Source of the DNA: B73-G16 sp964611295 | GTDB lineage: Bacteria > Desulfobacterota > B13-G15 | Reading direction: 5' to 3' | DNA: 51,383 bases | NCBI GenBank assembly: GCA_964611295.1 | Contig: CAZSWV010000010.1 | Span: 1 to 51,383 of the forward strand | In this document: positions 33,121 through 40,218 of the stretch, piece by piece | How positions within the stretch are numbered: position 1 is the first letter of the stretch | Layout of the letters: the number at the start of each line of letters is the position of its first letter | The notes under the pieces: model-generated | Told to the model about the DNA's origin: nothing | The model's database searches: none | The model's input: only the letters and a program-made list of their open reading frames with translations | Position numbers and translations under genes: made by a program

Positions 33121-35346
33121 ATGGGAGAAGAACTCCTTAAATGTTTGGAATTACTTCCCTGGGGGATCTTCCTTTTGGATCACCAAAGGGCCATCCATTG
33201 GGCCAATCGCAAGGCCTTGGTCCTTTTGGGTGCAGAGGACTTGTACCAGATAAAAGGGGAAAGCTGCAGGAAACTCCTCTGTATGGGTGGGGGGTGTCTT
33301 TTTGAGGAAAAAGGGGAGGTCCATGGTATGCCCTTTGGCATTGAGGACCTCCGTGGGGAATTTAAACCGGTCTTAAGGACCATAAGGGAAGTGGAGATCT
33401 GGGGAGAAAAGTTTGTCCTTGAGGTCTTTGAGGATTTCAGGTGGGCTGAGACCCTCGAGTTTTACCTAGAGGGATTGATAGAGGAGGCCGAGGCCTTCTT
33501 CCTCTTGGTGGACCGCAACCTGAGGATAAAACTCATCAACAAGTCTTTCGCCAGACACCTCGGTTACTCAAAGGAAGAGCTCCTCGGGAGGAACATCCTG
33601 GATTTTGTAGCACCTGAGGACCTGCCTCGGGTAAAGGAGAACCATCAGAGGCGGCTCCGGGGGGACCCAACCGTGCCTCCAACTTATGAGATCAAGTACG
33701 TAACTAAGACTGGTCAAAAACGCCATTTGGTGATCACCCCCACTGTGATCCGCGAAACTGGCGATACCCTCGTTACAGCCATTGACGTCACTGAGAGACG
33801 GGAGCTTCAGGCCCTTTTCCGGTCCATCTTTGAATCGGCACCTTTGGGGATATGGCTTACCCAGTACGGACGCTTTAAAATGGTAAACCCTCGCTTCAAG
33901 GAGGACACAGGGTTCACCGAAGAGGAGGCACGGCAATTGTCCCCTTTGGAATTGGTCGTTGAGGAGGATAGGGGAACGGTAAGGGAGATTGCCCGACGGA
34001 TGTTAAAGGGGGAAGCGCTTCCTCCATATGAGTTCAGATACGTTAAGAAAGACGGTTCCATTAGATGGGGCCTTGGGGCTGTGGTCCCTACGGTCTATGA
34101 AGGCAAAAGGGCCGTTTTAGGATACATCATGGACTTAGACCGCCAAAAGGCCTTAGAAAAGGAGCTCAGGTTCGAGAAGGAGCGCCTCGAGGCCTTGATA
34201 GAAAACGCCCCCATTATCGTCCTTTTGCTCGATAAGGACTATAGGATCCTCCTCTGCAACCGGTATGCCGAAGGGACCATCGGGGTAGGCGAAGAGGAAC
34301 TTCTGGGAAGAAGTATCTTGGAGTTCCTATCTTCTTCCTCCCAGGAGGCCTTCTTACAATTCCTCGGGGAACGCCCTTCTGGAGAAAAGGCTTTCCCCTT
34401 GAAAATAGCCCAAGGGGAAGAGCGCTTGATCATGTGGCGTAAGGCCTTCCTTGAAGATCCCGAGGGTACGCCTTTGGTCCTCTTGATGGGTGAAGACGTC
34501 ACAGAGAAGCAAAGGCTTGAACGGAGGATAAGGTCTATGCTCGATGGCCTACCGCATCCCGCCTGGCTTCTGTCGAAGGACTGTAGGATACTGCTCCAAA
34601 ACCGGACTGCCGAGCAAAGTTTCAAAAGCACCTTGGGTCAACCCTGTTGGGAAGGCATCTGGAAGGGGGCGCATTCAACAAAAGGGGATAGGTGCTATTT
34701 CTGCGAAGCCGACGAATCCTTAAGGAGAAGGGTGGTCATCAACAAGGAGATAGCCTCTGGGGGCCGCTATTGGCAGATCTGGTGGGTCCCCCTGGACGAC
34801 GATATGCTTTTGCATTACGCCGTAGATGTAACTGCTTATAAAGAAGCCGAAAGGCGCCTCTTTGAGCTCTCTGTAACCGACCCTCTGACAAGGATCTACA
34901 ACAGGCGTTACTTCCTGAAGAGGCTTGAGGAGGAGATAGAGAGGGTAAGAAGGGGAGGGCCGAGCTTTTCCTTGGTGATGTTTGACTTGGACTTTTTCAA
35001 GGGGATAAACGACAGGTTCGGGCACAAGGCCGGGGATAGGGTTCTGATACACGTAGTGGAACTGGTGAGGACAAGGATAAGGAAGATCGACGTATTTGCC
35101 CGATGGGGGGGAGAGGAATTCGTTATACTTTTGCCTAACACCCCTCTTTTTCATGCTGCCCGCCTGGCCGAAGAGTTGAGAAAGCGCATAGAAGGATCCG
35201 AAGTCTTGGGTGTGGGCACTGTGACCTGTAGCTTCGGCGTAACCGAATATACAGATGGCGACAATGCCGATTCCATCCTCTCCCGGGCTGACAACCTCCT
35301 TTACGAGGCAAAAAGGGCAGGCAGGAACAAGGTTAAATACGCCTAA
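33121..35346 (+). CDS. Soluble multi-PAS diguanylate cyclase
   Basis: Predicted cytosolic sensor making c-di-GMP. The 741-residue protein has no membrane helix and about five PAS domains (roughly residues 5-105, 115-225, 230-345, 350-465, 470-575), then a GGDEF domain (about 580-741). The active site is GGEEF (663-667), and an intact inhibitory site RKID lies five residues before it, so product feedback is expected. PAS1 has a C-x4-C-x4-C cluster (CRKLLC...GGGC) and PAS5 has C-x15-C-x2-C ending CYFC, which could hold metal, Fe-S or a redox switch. I chose ATG 33121 (AGAGGATCAG before it); a TTG lies six codons upstream. No EAL domain. Confidence 0.92.
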   Translation: MGEELLKCLELLPWGIFLLDHQRAIHWANRKALVLLGAEDLYQIKGESCRKLLCMGGGCLFEEKGEVHGMPFGIEDLRGEFKPVLRTIREVEIWGEKFVLEVFEDFRWAETLEFYLEGLIEEAEAFFLLVDRNLRIKLINKSFARHLGYSKEELLGRNILDFVAPEDLPRVKENHQRRLRGDPTVPPTYEIKYVTKTGQKRHLVITPTVIRETGDTLVTAIDVTERRELQALFRSIFESAPLGIWLTQYGRFKMVNPRFKEDTGFTEEEARQLSPLELVVEEDRGTVREIARRMLKGEALPPYEFRYVKKDGSIRWGLGAVVPTVYEGKRAVLGYIMDLDRQKALEKELRFEKERLEALIENAPIIVLLLDKDYRILLCNRYAEGTIGVGEEELLGRSILEFLSSSSQEAFLQFLGERPSGEKAFPLKIAQGEERLIMWRKAFLEDPEGTPLVLLMGEDVTEKQRLERRIRSMLDGLPHPAWLLSKDCRILLQNRTAEQSFKSTLGQPCWEGIWKGAHSTKGDRCYFCEADESLRRRVVINKEIASGGRYWQIWWVPLDDDMLLHYAVDVTAYKEAERRLFELSVTDPLTRIYNRRYFLKRLEEEIERVRRGGPSFSLVMFDLDFFKGINDRFGHKAGDRVLIHVVELVRTRIRKIDVFARWGGEEFVILLPNTPLFHAARLAEELRKRIEGSEVLGVGTVTCSFGVTEYTDGDNADSILSRADNLLYEAKRAGRNKVKYA

Positions 35347-35351
35347 AGGAC

Positions 35352-36188
35352 CTAATCGGAAAGCAAAAGCCTCTTTATGGCTTCTCTTTCGGCCGCGTAC
35401 CTTTCCTCCAAAAGCAGAGGACACTGTTCAAGGGGGACCATCCACTGGGAAAGTTTACTGGCAAAGGCCCTACAAGTCCTTTCGCCGCACTTGCCACAGT
35501 TGGTTTTGGGCAACAGCTTCCAAAGGACCAAGGCAGATACTTCAGGCCTCTTTTGCCCTAAAAGTTCCCAGGGCCTTGTCACCTTCCAGGCCACCTTACA
35601 TAAGACGGGATCCCCAGGATAGGCCCCAGGGTCATAGAGCTTCATCCCCATGAACTCCACGGGTTCCTCCTGGTAACAGCTCCAAACGGCCTTGGCTACG
35701 ACTTCGGGGTTAAGACCTGGAAGGTTCCTGTCCGTACTGCCAGGCTCGCACAAAAGGTCCACAACGGCCAAGATCTGCTGCCTGAAGCGCTCTACCACCC
35801 ATTCAGGGAGGTTGAAGAGATAAGGAGTTGGAGCCCTACTGCCTATTATCCTCCTGTTCGCGTCAAGGCCATTCCTGAGTAGGCATTTCAAAGACTCCCC
35901 TGGAAGATGCCCTGCGGCCTCTCTTCCACAAAGCACTATATAGCGGATATTAGGGTTCGAAACGATATTACATATCATTTTCTCAAGGCCTATGTTTTCA
36001 GTTTGAAGGGTCCCAGAAAGGGCGCATCCGGCGTCAAGTCCTGCCATCACCAGTTCTTCCAACTCAGGGGGTATGGCGAAGTCAAAGGTGTCAAGGATCA
36101 CACACACTGCAACTGGCGAATAATCGTTCCCCCTGGCGACACGCCCCTTTTCAGGGGGGTATCCATCTGGTGGTTTGACCTTTAACAA
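35352..36188 (-). CDS. MtrA-like corrinoid domain fused to CFeSP-type [4Fe-4S] domain
   Basis: 278 residues. Residues about 20-160 match the soluble domain of MtrA, the cobalamin-binding subunit of methanogen tetrahydromethanopterin:CoM methyltransferase: ALSGTLQTENIGLEKMICN, SNPNIRYIVLCGREAAGH and RRIIGSRAPTPYLFNLPE. His94 in GHLPGES is the candidate cobalt ligand. Residues about 222-265 are an Fe-S domain like that of the CFeSP large subunit: C231-x2-C234-x4-C239-x16-C256. It lacks the archaeal C-terminal membrane helix, so it should be a cytosolic methyl-corrinoid carrier with a built-in reactivation cluster. Start is TTG with GGAGGAG upstream. Last gene of the arsR operon, 15 nt after the thioredoxin gene. 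Confidence 0.82.
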   Translation of the reverse strand: MLKVKPPDGYPPEKGRVARGNDYSPVAVCVILDTFDFAIPPELEELVMAGLDAGCALSGTLQTENIGLEKMICNIVSNPNIRYIVLCGREAAGHLPGESLKCLLRNGLDANRRIIGSRAPTPYLFNLPEWVVERFRQQILAVVDLLCEPGSTDRNLPGLNPEVVAKAVWSCYQEEPVEFMGMKLYDPGAYPGDPVLCKVAWKVTRPWELLGQKRPEVSALVLWKLLPKTNCGKCGERTCRAFASKLSQWMVPLEQCPLLLEERYAAEREAIKRLLLSD

Positions 36189-36203
36189 CTTTTTCTCCTC
36201 CCC

Positions 36204-36452
36204 TTAGGCCTTTTGGATAGCCTCTTTCAGGAGTTCTTTTATCTCTTCGACTGAGAGGACCTTACCTGCGCTTTTGACTTGCCCGTCTATGGCAAGCCCT
36301 GGGGTCATCATGACGCCAAATTCCATGATCTTATCGATGTCGGTGACCTTCTCCACCTCGCACTGGACCCCTAAGGCCTTTGCTGCCTCCTCTGCGTTTT
36401 TTGCCAACTGTATGCACTTCGCACAACCTGTTCCCAAGATCTGTATCTTCAT
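36204..36452 (-). CDS. Mini-thioredoxin (MTH895/TM0996 type)
   Basis: 82-residue thioredoxin-like protein starting MKIQILGTGCAKC. The redox pair is C10-x2-C13 (CAKC), with a cis-Pro in MMTPGLAIDG, both typical of the 'redox-active disulfide protein 2' family. It is the shortest thioredoxin fold and lacks the first beta-alpha unit. The family often sits beside DUF318 permeases and ArsR regulators, as here: the permease ends 15 nt before its ATG. Likely role is thiol reduction of a metal(loid)-bound or permease-bound partner; that is inference. Confidence 0.88.
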   Translation of the reverse strand: MKIQILGTGCAKCIQLAKNAEEAAKALGVQCEVEKVTDIDKIMEFGVMMTPGLAIDGQVKSAGKVLSVEEIKELLKEAIQKA

Positions 36453-36467
36453 CTTTTTACCTCCTTC

Positions 36468-37760
36468 CTAAGAACTTATTTGACCAAAGATCGTCCCTGC
36501 AACAGTCGAAAATATTATAACCAAAAGGATGAACACCGCAGCCTTCTTTGTGCCCATTAGCTGGCGTATGACCAACATGCTCGGTAAGGACAAGGCCGGG
36601 CCTGCCAAAAGCAAGGCCAAGGCAGGACCTTTACCCATACCAGCCCCGATTAACCCCTGAACTATGGGGACCTCTGTTAAGGTGGCAAAGTACATAAATG
36701 CACCGATAACCGATGCCAAGAGGTTGGCATACCAGCTGTTTCCACCTACTAACTTTGCCACCCAAAAACTCGGGATTATCCCCGAATCCTCCCCCGGTAG
36801 GCCTAATAGAAACCCTGAAACCATTACCCCTCCGAAAAGCAGAGGCAGGATCGTCTTTGCATAAAACCAGGTGGAATCCACCCAGTACCGCGTCTGAGGG
36901 GAAGAGTAAAGGGAAGTGAGGGTCAAAAAGGCCACGGCCACAGAAAAGGGCACAGCCGGATGGTCAGGGAATATAAAGGACAGCAAAAGCGTAAGCCCTA
37001 TGCCTAAAAGTACAAGCCACTGCTTTGCTCCGAGCCATTTGACAAAAAAGAAGGCCAACGACAAGGCAAAACCACTTGAGATGAACCACTTGGCCCTCCA
37101 CAGGTAAAACCAAAGGCCACCTTCGCTTTTGGGCTTGGGCCAGTTCACAAAGACCAGCACTCCTATGAGGGAAGCCATGAACAAGGCCTCTTTTAAAAGC
37201 GAAAGACCTTCCCCGGCCTTTGTAAGGGCAGGGGAAAACCCCTTTTTGGATCCTTCGCCCTTAAAAAAAAGCGCCATAAGCGACCCGATGGCGTAGGAAA
37301 AACCTATGGCGCAAACCGCCCTGGCCAACCCTATCTGCCATCCGAGTACCTTGGCTGTCAGGACAATGGCCAGGACGTTTATCGCCGGACCCGAGTATAA
37401 AAAGGCAGAGGCCGGACCGATCCCTGCACCCATCCTGTAGATCCCAGCAAAAAGCGGCAGGACCGTACACGAACACACCGCCAATATCGCTCCAGACACA
37501 GAGGCAACAGAATAAGCCAAGACCTTGTTGGCCGCAGGACCAAGGTACCGGAGAATGGCCTCCTGCGTCAGGAAGGCCGAAATGGCCCCCGCGATAAAAA
37601 GCGCAGGGACAAGGCACAAAAGTACGTGATTCCTGGCATAGTCCTGCAACAGCAAGAAGGCAGATAAAATCGCCTCCTTCAATCGCGGATGTTCAAAGGG
37701 CAAGAGATAGCTTAAACAAAAGGCTAGGAGCAACAACAGAAACTTTGTCCGGTCCTTCAC
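36468..37760 (-). CDS. DUF318/UPF0718 permease (ArsP/YraQ family)
   Basis: Polytopic membrane permease, 430 residues and about ten or more helices in two homologous halves. The N-terminal half has the family motif AVCSCTVLPLFAGIYRMGAG with the paired cysteines, then AFLYSGPAINVLAI. The C-terminal half has TEVPIVQGLIGAGMGKGPAL and LLAGPALSLPSMLV. ArsP members export trivalent methyl- or aryl-arsenicals, and other members are unassigned. It overlaps the ArsR gene by 4 nt and so is translated with it. Substrate is inferred from regulator and family only. Confidence 0.87.
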   Translation of the reverse strand: MKDRTKFLLLLLAFCLSYLLPFEHPRLKEAILSAFLLLQDYARNHVLLCLVPALFIAGAISAFLTQEAILRYLGPAANKVLAYSVASVSGAILAVCSCTVLPLFAGIYRMGAGIGPASAFLYSGPAINVLAIVLTAKVLGWQIGLARAVCAIGFSYAIGSLMALFFKGEGSKKGFSPALTKAGEGLSLLKEALFMASLIGVLVFVNWPKPKSEGGLWFYLWRAKWFISSGFALSLAFFFVKWLGAKQWLVLLGIGLTLLLSFIFPDHPAVPFSVAVAFLTLTSLYSSPQTRYWVDSTWFYAKTILPLLFGGVMVSGFLLGLPGEDSGIIPSFWVAKLVGGNSWYANLLASVIGAFMYFATLTEVPIVQGLIGAGMGKGPALALLLAGPALSLPSMLVIRQLMGTKKAAVFILLVIIFSTVAGTIFGQISS

Positions 37761-38086
37761 TTCTCACCCCCTGCTCCCCAAAGACAGGAACACTGCCTCT
37801 CTATGCTCTGCTCCAAGACCTTCGCCGCACACTCCAAGAAATCAAGGGCACAGGGGATCTCTAACTTGTAATACATGTCCATTCCCTGACGCCTCGAGGA
37901 GATAACACCGACTTCCTTGAGAATGGATAAGTGTTTGGAAATAGTAGACTTATCATAGGGGAAACGCTCCTTTAGCTCCGAAAAGGAAAGCTCACCATCT
38001 TTCAAAAGCTCCACCACGATAAGCCTCACCGGATGCGCCAGGGCCTTCAAAACACGCGCCTTGAGCTCAGCCTCCTCCCACTTCAC
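37757..38086 (-). CDS. arsR: ArsR/SmtB-family transcriptional repressor
   Basis: 109-residue winged-helix regulator: KALAHPVRLIVVELLKDGELSFSELKE, then the recognition helix in YDKSTISKHLSILKEVGVI and the beta-wing SSRRQGMDMYYKL. Three late cysteines (Cys in IPCALDFLECAA and near RQCSCLW at the C-terminus) are candidate metal(loid) sensors, placed in the C-terminal helix instead of the classic ELCVCDL site of the recognition helix. Start is GTG with GGAGGAGGTGGGTAGAA upstream. Its own promoter carries an overlapping palindrome, so autoregulation is likely. Confidence 0.92.
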   Translation of the reverse strand: MKWEEAELKARVLKALAHPVRLIVVELLKDGELSFSELKERFPYDKSTISKHLSILKEVGVISSRRQGMDMYYKLEIPCALDFLECAAKVLEQSIERQCSCLWGAGGEK

Positions 38087-38101
38087 TTCTACCCACCTCC
38101 T

Positions 38102-38151
38102 CCATTAAATGGTTTATTGGAAACTTTACCAACAGACTACTTTCCTGTCAA
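38102..38151 (-). promoter_or_regulatory. arsR promoter with overlapping operator palindromes
   Basis: Minus strand: perfect -35 TTGACA (38146-38151), 17-nt spacer, -10 TAAAGT (38123-38128). An imperfect palindrome TTGGAAACTTTACCAA (38117-38132) covers the -10, and a second, CCATTAAATGG (38102-38112), lies just downstream. Position is as expected for an ArsR-family operator that blocks polymerase until inducer binds. Confidence 0.75.
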
Positions 38152-38192
38152 GGGGTTTTTCGGATTTTGAAGTGGAGGTAGAATTGTAGTCG

Positions 38193-38678
38193 ATGGTGAG
38201 GTGGGTGGTAAGTAGCGTAGGGTTAATGTTTTTGTTCGCCCTTGGGGTCTGGGCATTTGATTTCAAGGTCGACCAAGGGGTGACTGAGAGGTTGAGGGCA
38301 AGGGAGTTGGGGTTCATAGAGGGTTTTGACGTTTACCTTGCGGGCACGAAGGAGGAACCTGTGGTCTTGCTTTTCGATCGTAGGGGTGATCCTTATGAAA
38401 TAGCCTCGCCCCTTTGGGGTGAACCTCTTAAAGGGGAAGAAGTCCTTTACGTCTTGAGGAGGCTTGAGGAGAGGTCAAGGGACAATCCTACCCTTTACCC
38501 TTTGCCTCAGGCCTTTCAGGTGGTCAACAAAAAAGGTGAGACAGTGGGTTACATATTCGGTCTTCTGAGGCATTTACCCCTTGAGAGACGGGCCGATGGG
38601 ACGGTCAAGGTCTTTTTACCCGATCTCTTTCCGTGGAGGGGGTTTCCCCTTATCTTTCCTCGTTTTCTTGACCCTTAG
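38193..38678 (+). CDS. Hypothetical exported protein
   Basis: 161 residues, not recognised. A signal peptide covers residues about 1-21 (WVVSSVGLMFLFALGVWA), so the protein is probably periplasmic or lipid-bound. The rest is a short alpha/beta domain with DVYLAGTKEEPVVLLFDRRG and VVNKKGETVGYIFGLL, containing no cysteines. GGAGG lies about 15 nt before the ATG. It is 3 nt upstream of the acyltransferase-like gene and presumably co-transcribed with it. Confidence 0.65.
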   Translation: MVRWVVSSVGLMFLFALGVWAFDFKVDQGVTERLRARELGFIEGFDVYLAGTKEEPVVLLFDRRGDPYEIASPLWGEPLKGEEVLYVLRRLEERSRDNPTLYPLPQAFQVVNKKGETVGYIFGLLRHLPLERRADGTVKVFLPDLFPWRGFPLIFPRFLDP

Positions 38679-38681
38679 CAG

Positions 38682-39470
38682 ATGTATCCCCTACGCCTTT
38701 ACGGTTCCTTAGTGAGGAAGTTCCCTTGGATAAGGTGGGGGTTCCGTAGGTTTTTGTTGTTTTTTTTACTGAGGTCTAGGATAGCAGATCGGGTGAGGTG
38801 TGGTCTTGAGTCCTTCGGGGTAAAGGGGGATGAGGTTGTAAGGGAAAACCTCCTTTACCTATTGGGGCTTGTAGAGGAGTTCCTCTTTGTCCTTTATCAT
38901 CCAAGGGGAGAGGAACTCCTGAGGGAAAGGGTAAAGGTCACAGGGCTTGAGGGCCTGAAGGAGGCGTTAAAGAGGGGCAAGGGGGCCTTATTGGTAGGCC
39001 TTCATATGGGAAATTTCCCTTGGGCTATTGCGAGGCTTGCCCTTGAAGTCCCCTTATGTGTGGTGTTGAGGGAAATAAGGGGGAAGGTGGCTTGGCGGCT
39101 CCTTCAAGAAGGTCTGAGACGCGCAGGCGTATATTGGGTGCCCCCGAGGGGATCCCTTTTAAAGGTGAGGTCCCTTTTAAGGCAGGGGAAGGCTGTCCTT
39201 TATTTGGTTGACCAGTACCTCATGGGGCTTTCTGCTGAGGGGCGCTCAAGGGGTTTAGAGGAGGGTTTGCGTTTGCTCCTCAAAGACACACAGGTCCCCT
39301 TGTTCCTTTTCGGCGTATCGGAGGGCGACAGTCATGTGCTTTTGGAACTCAAAGGGCCCATGAGGGGTCCCGAAGGCCTTTCCTCTTTAAAGGAGTGGGT
39401 CCTTACGGAGGTTTACAAAAAGCCTCAACTTTGGTTATGGTGGTTCAGGTTAGGCAAAAGGAGGAGATGA
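38682..39470 (+). CDS. LpxL/HtrB-like lysophospholipid acyltransferase family protein with altered active site
   Basis: 262 residues resembling the lipid A acyltransferase family: VRENLLYLLGLVEEF (family N-terminal region), VTGLEGLKEALKRGKGALLVGLHMGNFPWA, and VLYLVDQYL. An N-terminal hydrophobic, Arg-flanked segment (about residues 14-35) would place it at the inner membrane. The family's catalytic HX4(D/E) reads His108-MGNF-Pro113, so the acidic residue is missing at the expected position. It may be inactive, use another acid, or belong to a divergent branch. It overlaps map by 4 nt. Confidence 0.68.
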   Translation: MYPLRLYGSLVRKFPWIRWGFRRFLLFFLLRSRIADRVRCGLESFGVKGDEVVRENLLYLLGLVEEFLFVLYHPRGEELLRERVKVTGLEGLKEALKRGKGALLVGLHMGNFPWAIARLALEVPLCVVLREIRGKVAWRLLQEGLRRAGVYWVPPRGSLLKVRSLLRQGKAVLYLVDQYLMGLSAEGRSRGLEEGLRLLLKDTQVPLFLFGVSEGDSHVLLELKGPMRGPEGLSSLKEWVLTEVYKKPQLWLWWFRLGKRRR

Positions 39471-40213
39471 TCTACCTTAAGAGCCAAAGGGAAATAGAGA
39501 AGATAAGGAGGAGCTGTCAATTGGTGGCCCAGACCCTTGAGGCCTTAAAGGGGCTTATAAGCCCTGGGGTCACCACCGAGGAACTCGACCGGTTTGCCGA
39601 GGAGTTCATAAGGGAAAGAGGAGGGATTCCGGCTTTCAAGGGCTATCGAGGTTATCCCAAGACCCTTTGTGTATCGGTGAACGAAGAAGTGGTACACGGT
39701 ATACCTGACAAGAGGCGGCTGAAGGAAGGAGATATAGTGAGTTTAGACCTCGGGGTAGTGATAGATGGCTACTATGGCGATGCTGCCATAACCGTGGCGG
39801 TTGGTGAGGTCTCTGAAGTGGCCAAACGGCTCATAAAGGTGACCGAGGAGGCCCTTTACAAAGGGATCGAGCAGGCAAGGCCCGGCAACCGCTTAACCGA
39901 CATATCCCATGTCATACAGAGACATGTGGAGGAAGCAGGCTTTTCAGTGGTCCGTGAGTTTGTGGGCCATGGAATAGGAAGGCAGTTACATGAAGAACCC
40001 CAGGTGCCTAATTTTGGTCCACCCAATAGGGGTCCTCTACTTGAGGTGGGGATGGTCCTTGCCATAGAACCCATGGTAAATGCTGGCACATGGCAGGTGA
40101 GGATCTCGAAAAACGGCTGGACGGTGGTCACAGCCGATGGAAGCCTCTCGGCCCACTTCGAGCACACCGTGGCCATAACCTCTAACGGACCGGAAATCCT
40201 CACCCTGCCTTAA
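39467..40213 (+). CDS. map: Methionine aminopeptidase type I
   Basis: Removes the initiator methionine from nascent proteins. The 248-residue protein has the pita-bread fold metal ligands: Asp in LDLGVVIDGYYGDAAIT (two Asp), His in VGHGIGRQLHEEP, Glu in LAIEPMVN and Glu in SAHFEHTVAIT. VNEEVVHGIPDKR supplies the conserved substrate-pocket His. I chose ATG 39467, which overlaps the preceding stop (ATGA) with AAGGAGG before it; a start at 39395 would overlap that gene by 76 nt. Converges on der with 5 nt between stops. Confidence 0.95.
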   Translation: MIYLKSQREIEKIRRSCQLVAQTLEALKGLISPGVTTEELDRFAEEFIRERGGIPAFKGYRGYPKTLCVSVNEEVVHGIPDKRRLKEGDIVSLDLGVVIDGYYGDAAITVAVGEVSEVAKRLIKVTEEALYKGIEQARPGNRLTDISHVIQRHVEEAGFSVVREFVGHGIGRQLHEEPQVPNFGPPNRGPLLEVGMVLAIEPMVNAGTWQVRISKNGWTVVTADGSLSAHFEHTVAITSNGPEILTLP

Positions 40214-40218
40214 AAGCT

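Noticed and set aside
34720..35424. A 234-codon open frame opposite the GGDEF domain
   Set aside because: The sense frame holds GGEEF and RxxD in register; the antisense protein has no domain and runs across two unrelated genes.
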